Shown: positions 24,537-35,164 of the stretch, in pieces
How the letters are laid out: each line of letters opens with the position of its first letter
How positions within the stretch are numbered: position 1 is the stretch's first letter
Assembly: GCA_947034895.1 (NCBI GenBank)
Contig: OX344764.1
Span: 56,649,348 to 56,713,347, forward strand
Direction of reading: 5' to 3'
Source of the DNA: Rhytidiadelphus loreus
Taxonomy: Eukaryota > Streptophyta > Bryopsida > Hypnales > Hylocomiaceae
DNA length: 64,000 bases
Notes under the pieces: model-generated
Seen by the model: the letters and a program-made list of their open reading frames with translations, nothing else
What the model was told of the DNA's origin: nothing
Database searches by the model: none
Made by a program: the position numbers and the translations under genes

Positions 24537-24977
24537 CTAGACAAAATGACAAAGGTATGAAAGGATACCATACCCAGATCTTATTGTTGGTCCTGGTTCA
24601 GCAACCTCATGTTCACCTTCTCCTCTAGTAGTTGCGGTATCGACTCCTTCTCTAGTACTAGTGATCTCAGGCCCTGTGTCGACCGTAGCTTCATCAGCAA
24701 TGGTATCGGTGGTGATTACTTCAACCCTGGTCTTCTTACATCCTATCTCCATTGTAGCTTCATAATCAATAGTGTCGATGGCAATTGCTTCAGCTACCAT
24801 GGCCACGATGACGGTTGATTCATCAACAACAGTGTGGGTGGCAACTGCTTTATCCTCGGTTGATTTAGCAGCCAAGTGCATTGTGACGGTCAAATCATTA
24901 GCAACATCGACGATCGATTCAATTGCATTGTCTATTTCAATAGTGACAGTCAAATGAACAGCAAAGGCCCCTTTCAT
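24537..24977 (-). pseudogene. Low-complexity Thr/Ala/Ile/Glu-rich ORF remnant
   Basis: The 146-codon frame is rich in repeated short words (TDTIADEATVDT, IDTIDYEATMEI, THTVVDESTVIV), so it looks like an internally duplicated coding segment. No family is recognised. It is on the same strand as the fragments at 26865-27320 and 27529-27951 and could be the 3' part of the same decayed gene. Codon use alone does not settle whether it is real. Confidence 0.3.
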
Positions 24978-25770
24978 AGTGGCCTCAACATGATCCTCAT
25001 AGCTACACTATGCCCTAGTGCATTCCTGACATCCAATACAGAAGAAATCAAAACAGCCCCACACTACCAAGTCATTAATTTCCTTTCCACCAGTGGCTGA
25101 ATTGAAGGGAAGCACCTCTGTCCTACATTCCAACACACCATATTGTAAACCCAGTACGCAACATACTTTGATGGGTATGCTACATGAATCCAAAAAATAT
25201 AGGGGGTAATAATCTTGAACATAAAGATTCGGAAATAATACCTTGTAGTTTCTAGTGATAATGGTACTAATGCTATTGGTGCTAATAATGTTGTCGGTGA
25301 TTGATGTTGTACCCTAAAACTGGAATCCCATTCTGTAGAAATCCTGTTTTCATTGCCACCTATTCTAGTGGCTGGATTTTGTCTCCTTCCTTCTCCATCC
25401 AAATAATCGAATCCTACCTAGGAAAAAATTCTTTCATTCAATGAATTGAGTTAAGCATGTCATGCATCTAATTTGGGTACGAACATACAAACATACAAAC
25501 ATGTTACAGGTCGGAGTACAAAAGGTACAACTTCGTGCAATTTGAACATATGCATTGTAAAAACTACAAAATGCAAGTGTGAACCTAATAAAATGGAAAA
25601 ATACAATGACTCCCTAAGTACTAACAATATGGAGTCCTATACAAACTATACTATTCATACTACAATAGGTACAATAAGAAGGACCATAATAAACATCAAG
25701 TACAAATCAGGGAACCCCAAAATATATGCTGGTAACAATGTACATGAAACGCTAACAAACTTTACAAACT

Positions 25771-25905
25771 CAAGATACAAAAATCAATATGAGACACCAA
25801 TGTTACCAAACTGCACAAGCTTGAAATACAAAAATCAACATGCGACACCAACGTTACCAAACTATACAAATTGAAATACAAAAGTCAATACAAAACATCA
25901 AGTAC
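25771..25905. repeat. Tandem repeat of about 52 bp, 2.5 copies
   Basis: Units read AAATACAAAAATCAACATGC followed by GACACCAACGTTACCAAACT. Flanking sequence from 25480 is rich in related ACAAACATACAAAC and TACAA words. Confidence 0.7.
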
Positions 25906-26039
25906 ACATCAATGATCTACAGACACACTACCTTTGTCCACGAAACATTTAAAAATTGTACAAAATCAACATAGCATAATACAAACCATAGTTGCAAAAA
26001 ATACCTTCCTCTAAATTCTAAGTACGCTACTGTAAATAT

Positions 26040-26763
26040 GGTCAGTTGCAAAAAACACCTGCCGATTTTCGTTCAAAACGGCAATTTCACTCCTGTTTGT
26101 GGATTTTGGAATAATTTTTTTTTAAATAAAAAAAATATGGATAATGTGTAAAGCATTAAAAAAATGATATGTGCAAAAATTCAGACCTAAAATTTTTTAT
26201 CTCTAAGAGTTATGCACGGTCAAAGAGGGTTGAAAAATGGAAGAAAATAGACAGTTTGGAATTTAATTCTTAAAAAATAGTAAAAAAATTCAAAAAATTC
26301 TCAAAAAAAAACATTTTTCCTAACTTATAGATACTCCTTTTCACCAATTTTCACTATTGGAAAAATAAAATTGTGTTCTCTACACTTGCGCAAAGGTAGT
26401 GCTCTTTGAGCCCATGTGGAGGGTGGACAGTTTACTATTTTTAGAAAAAAATTCGTGAGATTGTGCAACTTTAGTATAAGTCCTTGTATACCAATTTTGA
26501 GCTTCAAATTCTTATTTTTTGGATCAAAAATAGTACTACAAACCCCCAAAATGGCCAAGGTAGATATCCAATCGGGGGCAGTTTAAAAATAGTAAAATAA
26601 TTTTAAAATAACCCAAAAAATTACTCAACATTTAAAACTACCACATGTACCTTCATTTCAAGTTTAATAGAAGATGGACACACGATGCAAAAGTTATGAG
26701 CAAAAAACCACCTGTCTAAGGTCAAGGGGACAAAAATAGGACAAGTGTTTCTTGCAATCACCC
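26040..26763. mobile_element. Family B TIR element, copy B1 (724 bp)
   Basis: The right end (reverse complement GGGTGATTGCAAGAAACAC) matches family A termini. The left end is a mutated GGTCAGTTGCAAAAAACACC. ATAT stands on both sides (26036-26039 and 26764-26767). The interior is unrelated to family A but collinear with the copy at 47066 (landmark CTACACTTGCGCAAAGGTAG). No coding capacity. Confidence 0.85.
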
Positions 26764-26864
26764 ATATCTTGAACTACATGTACCCATCAATAAAAAAAAT
26801 GTACCGATAAGAATGCGATTGTATAATATCACCTTCAAGATCTTTCTTCTATGGCTTCGCCATA

Positions 26865-27320
26865 TTATTGGATGTTGGTACGACGTTTTGTAGCTGCGTC
26901 ACTTCTAACTGCTAATCCTCCAATGATAACAGTGACACACTCTGCCTTCAACTTAGTCCACTCTTCACTCCTGCCTCCAAGATGTCTACAACTACAAACA
27001 CTCCTCCAACCGAAGTTCATTATCCATTCAATGGACTGCACTTCTTTGCAACCCATAGCAGAGCATTCTGTGCCCTTGGTGAAGTTCACCAAAGTACACC
27101 ATGGGTGATACAAGTGTCTACATGCGGAGACAACCATGTCAAAATTGTGGAAGGGAAAACTGCAAAGAGAGCAATTGGTTGCCTCAATGGAGCTTCCTAC
27201 ATTGTTTGTCTCTCCTGCAACATGCACCAACAGCAACGGTTGCAAGTGAAACCCGCACAATGCATACTCCAAGTAAGTCTGTTCTTCTTGCAAAGCACAA
27301 ATCTGCATACTCTTCCTCAC
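26865..27320 (-). pseudogene. RING-like Cys/His protein fragment
   Basis: The frame contains CSLC-x12-CRHLYHPWC, then Cys residues after 11-15 residues (KGTECSAMGCKEV). The spacing resembles a RING or related zinc-binding finger (C-x2-C ... C-x-H-x3-H-x2-C ... C). The frame opens at a GTG; the first in-frame Met is four codons in. It lies downstream of the coiled-coil fragment (27529-27951) on the same strand, and the pair may be exons of one decayed gene. The finger class and function are uncertain. Confidence 0.45.
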
Positions 27321-27528
27321 AACTTAGTGGTGCTCAAACTTTAAGGTCTCCTCTAAGTGAGAAGCAAACTTCTCCATCTTCTTCATTTTTTTTTGTGCGC
27401 CATGTACTAAATCGTTATATGCATCCACCTTCTCATGTAACTTCAAGTCCACCGTCCCATGAAGAAGACACCGCACTTAACAACTTATCATATGCCTTCT
27501 GCTTCACCGTCATGATCTGAAGTATCCC

Positions 27529-27951
27529 CTAGTTATGTTTCAATTTTTCTGCATACTTTTCATTTGCTTTAGTAGCCTTCCGCTCGAAATCCATCCATGC
27601 CTCGAGCTCTTGATTCTCCACCGCCAACAAGCAGCCCAAATACTCTAACCTCGAGTTGCACTCAACTTCCTCTAAAATAATTCCACCCATTGAACTCCCT
27701 TTACCCTCGCAAACCTTTGATGGCAGCTCGCATTTGTCCACATGAAACTTTTGCCAAGCTTGTCGACTAACCTTCCCACTTTCATTTGCCGTCGCCTTCA
27801 TCTTTTTCAATCTAATGACATTCTTCTCATACATTTGTTGTTGCGTCTTGTTTGTGGCTTCCCTAGCAGCGGCCCAATTCACAAGTATGTTTTCTTCCTC
27901 AAGAACAATACCCCTAGCCATCTTGTGAGGAAGCAAATGGCGAGGATCCAC
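27529..27951 (-). pseudogene. Coiled-coil protein fragment
   Basis: A 140-codon, charged, heptad-like frame (EEENILVNWAAAREATNK, then FERKATKANEKYAEKL). No family is recognised. The frame is open a few codons upstream and no ATG precedes the coil closely, so this is probably an internal exon. Upstream on the same strand lie an Asn run and a Lys-rich repeat (28060-28220), consistent with one long degenerate gene. It resembles in style the broken coiled-coil gene at 15301-16900. Confidence 0.4.
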
Positions 27952-28104
27952 TCTTCCTCCTCCTTGTTGTCGTTCTTCCCCTTGTTGTTGTTGTTATTGT
28001 TGTTGCCTATGTCCTCGGTGCCTTTGCCCTCTTTGCCCTTCTCCGCATTTGCATCTACTAGCACCTCTTCTACTTGCATTGCCTCCTACTCTGCTTGCAT
28101 TGCC

Positions 28105-28215
28105 TCGCACACTCTAGATTTCTTTTTGGCTAATTGGGCCCGCTTGTGTTTGGCTAATTGGGCATGCTTGTCTTTGGCTAATTAGGCATGCTTGTATTTG
28201 GCTAATTGGGACCGC
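28105..28215 (-). repeat. 30-bp tandem repeat encoding QLAK-type words
   Basis: Four copies of a unit like TTTGGCTAATTGGGCATGC plus spacer. On the minus strand three of them read (Q)LAKxKxA-type words with one stop. Towards its 3' end the minus-strand frame passes into an Asn repeat (NNNNNNN) and an acidic patch. It is probably the N-terminal part of the decayed gene containing 27529-27951. Confidence 0.6.
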
Positions 28216-28384
28216 TTCTCCTTCTCTATTTTTTCCTACTCCACCCGCTTTGACTGTGCCCGCAGTACACTGGAAGCTCCTAAGCCTCAACTGTACCAAG
28301 AAAAAAATTATGATCGTAAAATACAATACAATGCGTACCAAAAATGTATTGAACCATAAACTCAAAAGTGGGGTTTGCTTAGGG

Positions 28385-28920
28385 CGTCCTTCACAAACTA
28401 AACTAAAACCACCTACTAGTTTGAAGAAATCACAATGAAGGAGACATTCAAAGCTATGAAGGTGCACTGTCATCTTTCTGAAATGAATATTGCACCTCCA
28501 AGAACAAAAGTAGTTTGAGTAGTACATAATTACCATATAAAGACTAAAAATTGTACAAATTGTACAACTTAAAAGTGGGAGGTTTGATTGGTGGCTTCAT
28601 CCACCCACTGAATTGGAATTCACACATTCAATTAGACCATAAATAAAATATAAACAATGTCATGAAGATCTAAAGCCTAAATCCTAAATTTAGAGCATTT
28701 TATTGGAGAGAAAAAAAATAGTAAAGTAGTGCAAGTTCACTCAAACCACCTACTAGTATGATGTAATCATAGTAAAGGGGGGATGCAAAGCTATCAAGGC
28801 GCACCTACATCTTTCTAAACTAAATGTTGTACCAACGAAAAGAGTACCGATAGTACAAATTACCATAACAAGCATAGAAATTGTACGCACAATGCCACAA
28901 TACAACTTCTGAAGCGGGAT
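28385..28920. repeat. Local direct duplication (28385-28580 and 28725-28920)
   Basis: Both segments share ACCACCTACTAGT, CAAAGCTAT, CATCTTTCT and a TACAAATT-rich tail, in the same order and orientation, about 340 bp apart. They have diverged clearly, so the event is not recent. Confidence 0.65.
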
Positions 28921-29216
28921 TTAAACATTTCAATGGACCATCAAGAAAAACAAACAACATTGCAATCCAAATTCTGATTCTTAAACGCTATTCAAGAAGA
29001 AAAAAGCAGAAAGTAGTACAAAAGACCATGTATTGCTACAACGAGATCGTGGGTAAGGGGAGACCAGCAAGCTAGGCAGCTTAGAAGATGCAAAATCCAA
29101 CACATGTCACCTCCATGAATTGGAGTTTTCACGCCCGATAACCCAGGCACCCTAAATCAAAGACGGAAAACAATTCTACTAACATGATGATGCACAACTG
29201 CCAACATTATCCAAAA

Positions 29217-29939
29217 GAGTAGATGCAAGAAACACCGAACGATTTAGGGAGCGTCCTGCCAAAATTGTGATTTTTTGCGTTCAATACTATGAGTACTACA
29301 GTACTACAAAACGGAGCAATCTCAGTCGTTGATCTGAAAAATCAACGGCCAATAGTACTTTTGAGTACTTAATAATACTGAAACAATACTATTTGAAAAA
29401 AATAAGAGTTTGTCACAAAAAGTAGATAAAATTAAGTATAAATTAATAATAATTAGAAAATCATGAATAAAAAAAAACTAAAAATTGGCCATTTGTACAG
29501 ACTTGATAGTGATTACATTTCACCAAAAACTAAAAGTTAAAACCATCATGAATGTTTGGAGCGCTATGCGCAAGGGACCCCTACTCACATGCATGTTGAG
29601 GACAAAGAATTGTGTTTTTTTTAATGCCCTTTGGTGGGCACATGCTCATCTAGTGTAGGAATAGCCTACAAAAAATTCAAGTGAACATCATAATTTTTGG
29701 ATGCTCCACAGTACTAAAAAATCCTAAACCACAAAGTGTGACAAATTAGCTAAACTACTATTTAATTAAAGGATTTTTTTTCAAAATTTTCAAAAATAAA
29801 GAATCTGAGGACTTCCAATTAGCCATCTCCAATAAAAATTTCAAGTACATGGACTTCATTTCCCAAAAGATATGGCGAATGGCAACTCCGTCATTCCAAT
29901 TGTGACGCAAAATAGTACCGGTGTTTCTTGCATTCACCC
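29217..29939. mobile_element. Family A TIR element, copy A3 (723 bp)
   Basis: Termini are GAGTAGATGCAAGAAACACCG on the left and the reverse complement GGGTGAATGCAAGAAACACCG on the right. AAAA lies on both sides (29213-29216, 29940-29943). The interior is collinear with A1 and A2. Its termini carry the CACC variant that is also seen at the window end (A4), so A1/A2 and A3/A4 form two subgroups. Confidence 0.85.
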
Positions 29940-30049
29940 AAAACAACAACAGAAACACTAATATAAGAACAGAAGAAGTCCCTCGTAGAGAAATGCTGGT
30001 ACAAAGTAGAAGACACATATTACTTCCTCAACGTACGTCGTCGTCGTTT

Positions 30050-30199
30050 CATTAGTAGAAAATCTGAAATTTCTGTCATTTTGGACGCGTTGTTTTGGAC
30101 AAAATCTAACAGAAATTTGTCCAAAACAACAAATTTCTGTTAGATTTTGTCCAAAACAACGCGTCCAAAATGACAGAAATTTCAGATTTTCTACTAGTG
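30050..30199. mobile_element. CACTA-type palindromic MITE (150 bp)
   Basis: Two 69-bp arms (30050-30118 and 30131-30199) are inverted repeats with a single mismatch, around a 12-bp loop. The termini read CATTAGTAGAAAA on the left and, as reverse complement, CACTAGTAGAAAA on the right, which is the terminal signature of plant CACTA elements. TTT on both sides (30047-30049, 30200-30202) fits the 3-bp target duplication of that superfamily. A transcript would fold into a near-perfect hairpin. Confidence 0.9.
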
Positions 30200-30202
30200 T
30201 TT

Positions 30203-30659
30203 GCCACAACATGTCCCAAGATTGTTGATGCAAGAAATCCTCGCTAAATCCTCGTCTTGCAACACTCTAACTATTTGCAAACCATTAAAAACAGAAAGGC
30301 GCGAATCAAGAAAGGCGCAAATCACAAGGGTAAATAGTGAGCGAGAAAGAACCATGGACACATGGAGCATTCACTACCTGACAACCTTCGTCAATGTCAA
30401 TCACCAGTTGTTTCAAGAGTGACGAATGGGTATCACCAGTTGCCTCTTTGGTGATGTGAGTGGTTGCCTCACCCTAAACCGGTGGAAATCATGGCCGTCA
30501 ATCATTAGATTTCAAGATTTTAACTCATTTAATTTTATACTAGACATTTGAATTTATAATGATTTTCCTCAATGATGAATTGAAAGTTTTATACATTTTG
30601 AACTATTACTTTCAATTTGTCTTCATAAATAGGAACAAAGGATTTTCTTAATCCTAAGT
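30203..30659. other. No gene seen
   Basis: The plus-strand frame at 30201-30422 starts inside the palindrome flank and shows no domain. Confidence 0.4.
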
Positions 30660-31929
30660 CATTAGAGAAATTCTCAGCCCTCCGGAGGGCCGCTCCAGAG
30701 CAGCTAAAAGGACCTCAAGATTACATTTAACTTTGCTTAATGATTTGTTTTTCCCCTATAGTCGATCACCGGAAGTCGCGATTTCCGACGACTATTAATG
30801 GTTCAAAATTCAAGTATAAGTAGTTAAATAATCAAGGTTCAAGTATTGTAAATTAAGCAAATTCAATGAAATTAAACAAAATGAAGTGAATTTTCAAGCT
30901 AGTTGCCAAAAAAATTAGGAAACTTTGACATTTTCCAACTAACTTCTAAAGCCAATTAATTTAGGGTGTTTAATGATGAGAAGAGAATATCTTTATGTAC
31001 ACATGAGGTGGTAGGAGATAGAACAACCCATGTGGGATATGTAGTTTAGAATTTGTAGTTTCTCAACCACTCATAGTTAAGTTTAAAGTAAGAATTGTGT
31101 TAAAACTAGAATTTTAAACCCCATTTAGGCATAGTAAAATGAATTTTTTCAGAAACCTTTGAACTGAATAAAGTTGGAGAATCAAACTAGTTTTCATATA
31201 CAAAAATCCATTTGATGTTTAGAGACTCCAATAAAAATTTATGGACAAAATTTTAAAAGGGGTTGAAAGGGAGATTTTCTTTAACATTTTCAAAAACCTT
31301 CTCCAAGTTTTGCCCATAACTTTTTATTGGAGTCTCTAGTTTTCATCTCCAAATTTATAAAGGATTTTTGTATATGAAAACTAGCTTGATTTTCCAACTT
31401 TATATAGTTCAAAGGTTTTTGATAAAAATTATTCTACTATACCTAAATGAGGTCTGAAATTCTAGTTTTAACACAATTCCTATTTTAAACTTAACTATGA
31501 GCGGTTGAAAAACTACAAATTCTAAACTACATATCCAACAGAGGTTGTTCTACCTCCTACTACCCCATGTGAACATAAAGAGATTTTCTTCTCATCATCA
31601 CACATCTTAAACTAAGTGACTTTAAAAGCTAATTGGAAAATGTTAGAGTTTCCTAATTTTTTTGGCAACTAGCTTGAAAATTCACTTCATTTTGCTTAAT
31701 TTCATTGAATTTGTTTAATTTCCCAATTAATCACCTTGTATGTTCATGTGGTTGATTATTAAACAGACTTCTACTACACTTTCATTATTGGAGTTTTGAC
31801 ATCTTTCGCAATATTCACCCACTCTGATAATGCACTGCAGCTATATGCCCCTACTAATTCTTACACGATTAATAGACTGGTTTGGTCACTATGGAGCGGC
31901 CCTTTGGAGGGCTGAGAATTTCTCTAATG
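30660..31929. mobile_element. Large foldback element (1.27 kb)
   Basis: The outer inverted repeats of about 40 bp begin CATTAGAGAAATTCTCAGCC and end with the complement. A second, longer inverted pair (about 30880-31265 and 31305-31720) fills most of the interior. Matching landmarks are GATATGTAGTTTAGAATTTG on the left and its diverged complement near 31520. Arm identity is moderate. No clean target duplication was found (AGT left, TAT right). No coding capacity. The terminus resembles that of 47953-48372. Confidence 0.8.
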
Positions 31930-32019
31930 TATACAAATAAAATTGAAAGTGAACAAAGAAAAAATTGTTTTTCCCTTTTCAAGAACATACTCAATATTCA
32001 TGATTATTTATGAAAAACA

Positions 32020-32925
32020 TTGGATGTTGTTATCCTTTAAAGGGAAAAATAAATCTTCGTTATAACCAAAACAAATAGAGTGTTGTTTTATCTTTGAAGG
32101 AAAAAATTCAATCTTTGTTATAACCAAAAAAAAGAAGGGTATTGATCTTATTTTTGAAAGAAAACACTCATTCTTCTTTACAATGGAAAAAGATAAAATG
32201 TTTTTATTATTTTAAAGGAAAAAATTGATCTTTGCTATAACCCAAAAAATAGGATGTCATTATTTTTTTTAAAGAAAACAATTAATCTTCTTTATAATGA
32301 GAAAAATAGGGTGTTGTTATTATTTTAAACAAAAAATTCAATCTTCATTATAATAAAAAAATAGGGTGTTGTTATCTTCTTAAAGGAAAAAACTCAAACC
32401 TCTTTGCAATTTAAAAAAATAGGGCGTTGTTTGTATGTTTCAAAGAAAACACTCAATCTTTTTTATTATAGGAATTAATCAGATGTTGTTATTTTTTTAA
32501 GGAAAAAAATAAATCTTCATTAAAAACAAAAGAAAAATAGGGTATTGTTATTATATTTGAAGGAAAAAACTCAATATTTGTTATAACCCCCCCAAAAAAG
32601 GATGTTGATCTTATCTTTGAAAGAAAACACTCATTCTTTTTTACAATAGAAAAAAATAAGATGTTATTTATTTCAAAGGAAAAAACTGATCTTTGCTATA
32701 ACCAGAAAAATAAGGTGTCATTATTCTTTGAAAAGAAAAGAAAATCTTTGAAATAACAAAAAAAATTGGGTAATTATTGTATTTATCTTTCAAAAAAAAC
32801 TTTCAATAGGGTTAAAAAAATAGTAATTCAATCTTCATTATAATAAAATAAAATAAAATTGGGTGTTGTTATTTTTTTAAAGAGAATGATCAGTCTTCTT
32901 TATAATGAAAAAAAAACTTTTTTTT
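32020..32925. repeat. AT-rich minisatellite, units of about 60-65 bp
   Basis: About fourteen degenerate units have the phrases AGGGTGTTGTTATT, a TTTAAAGGAAAAAA-like run, CAATCTTC or CAATCTTTG, and TTATAA plus an A run. Unit length varies with the A tracts. Confidence 0.8.
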
Positions 32926-32949
32926 TCCCTTACAAAAGAAATACATGAA

Positions 32950-32971
32950 ACCCTAAACCCTAAACCCTTAG
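32950..32971. repeat. Short telomere-type tract (three CCCTAAA units)
   Basis: ACCCTAAACCCTAAACCCTTA follows the minisatellite. Plant telomeres are CCCTAAA repeats, but such short interstitial runs are common, so no telomere is implied. Confidence 0.6.
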
Positions 32972-33659
32972 TCTTGTTTAAATTAATTTAAATTTCTACA
33001 AAGGTCATGGTAGTTCTACCTCTTTGGATTTTTTTTGTGAAATAGATATTTACATTGAAGATGTCCTTCATAAATAGTTGGGTGATTTAATAGATTTTGT
33101 GTTTTTTTAAATCCATTACAATTACTTGGAGATAAGTGAATTACTTTGGATGCTAAGTATTTATTTTATTGATAGATATGCCCCTCCCACCCTCCCGTTC
33201 TTCTCATTTCTTTTTAAAGTTGAGAATTAGAAGCTATGTATAAAGAATTTTTCATGTATCCTTGGTCTTATGATGGCATTTTCAAGACTGGATCCTAAGC
33301 ACTTTCTAATTAGTTAAATAAGTCACATTGGTATTTTATTAGGATAATCGTTATTTTAATCAATGGGGCCAATATACATATATATATAATATTTCCTATG
33401 CCACGATGTTTGATGGTCAGGTATAACTTGATTTTCCCTTGTCTTCTATCTGATGGGAGGATTTTCTGAAATTGTAAACTTGATTCAATTTTAAAGTGGT
33501 GGCACTTGAATTGAGATCTTCCACTAAGGACATGATTGGATTTGATATACATCAACTCCATCATTGGCTGCCAATACATGCCATGCCATGTGACATGGTA
33601 AGCCCATACCACATTTATAATTGGGAGCTTCAGATTTGAATTTGTGGACTTTATTTATT

Positions 33660-33905
33660 TGGTTCGTGAAGTAGTTTGAATTAGACCTTGCCTTTTTTAC
33701 AACTTGTAGTCCAAGTCTAGTATTTGAAATCCTTCTACCTCATTGGATACCACACAAGTTAGCTATACTAGGCTTAGTTAATTAACTTGGTTGGTGAGGT
33801 AGCTCTGAATTAACACCTTGCCATTTTTGACAACTTGTGGCACAAGTTTGGAAATTTGAAATCCTTCTCCCTCATTGGATACCATATAAATTAGCCATGC
33901 TATAT
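33660..33905. repeat. Direct duplication of about 110 bp, offset about 135 bp
   Basis: CTTGCCNTTTTTNACAACTT, TTTGAAATCCTTCT and CTCATTGGATACCA occur in both copies in the same order. Confidence 0.75.
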
Positions 33906-35164
33906 GAATTTACATGGATGAACAAAGCTATAGCAACGAATGGAAAATTGAGAAGTATATATGTAGACATGGCCATTCCAAAACCTGCACAAATTGTGTT
34001 TGCTGGTGGGTTTTTACAAGTGATTTAGAAATACTACTAGAGCTGTGAGGAGATGGCTTCATCTCAGGTCTCTCATGTTTCACAAATTTGTTAGACTATA
34101 TGTGGGGTTGTTCATTTTCTTGTGATTTCTTGGTTGTTTTTTCACCGTGACTGCAATAACCAGTTGTTGTGAGCTAGACACCTTGCATACGCATTCTAAC
34201 TAATTTTGTCTTTGTTAGATTGTATAGGTGCAAGTGATGTTCACAACTTCTCTGATTAAATTACCATTGCAAATCTTCAAGACTTTGACAACTATTTTAG
34301 ATTTCTACATTATGTTGCTTGAAGTTTCATGGGCAAAAATGGCAACTTCAAACAATTGGTGAAAAAACTCATCTCTTTCTTAAATTTGGCATATATATAG
34401 CTAACATGCTATAATAGGCAATGGTAAAAAAAACTATGTGTAGTGCAAAAATCTCATTTCATGAGAAGTTAAAAGATTTTTGACCCTATCAAGGAAGGTC
34501 CAAAAAAATCCTTTTCTCCTATAAGCTTGTAATTTAGACAATCAAATGGATTGAAATTTTCCACATTCCAATAGTAGCCATCTACTACACTTTCAAACAA
34601 CTAAATTTCAAAAAAGAAACTTTTTCTACTACATTTTGTCTCAATGCAATTAAACATGACAATTTTTGACAACTTGTTAAATGTACTCTCGGTCTTGGAG
34701 GGATTAACTTCCAAAACTTACACCAAGGCAAGGATCAAAAATCAAGTTACCTAATTATAAGCACAATAGCTAAAGCAACCAAAGTAAACTTGCTATTGGA
34801 AAAAAAATAAAACCTTGCATGTTCTTCTTGAAGGACTTCAAAATAATCAATTGAAATTTCCATGTGAATAGTCTCCTCATTAAGAATCCTTTGATTTTGA
34901 TGTTGCCAATAGAAGGATGTAAGGTGAACGGTAGTGCTACAATCATTTCTATAGCTAAATTTGCCAACCTTTGATTTGTATTCTTCACAAAAACAAGTGA
35001 AGAAAATGCACAAGGTGATAAACTCTATGAACATGTTCCTTGAGTCATTTCCAACCAATACAATAGTTTTCAATCAATGATCAACACCATAACATGATGA
35101 CAAATTCCAATGAAGAGCTCCAAACAACAACATACGCCACAATTGGGCAGGATTGCCAACCTCG
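33906..35164. other. No gene seen; 3' flank of the PPR gene
   Basis: AT-rich. The minus-strand frames at 34747-35073 have no recognisable domain. This stretch would contain the 3' UTR of the minus-strand PPR gene in its right part. Confidence 0.4.

Noticed and set aside
32950..32971. Telomere or chromosome end
   Set aside because: Only three CCCTAAA units in the middle of a window with unrelated sequence on both sides.
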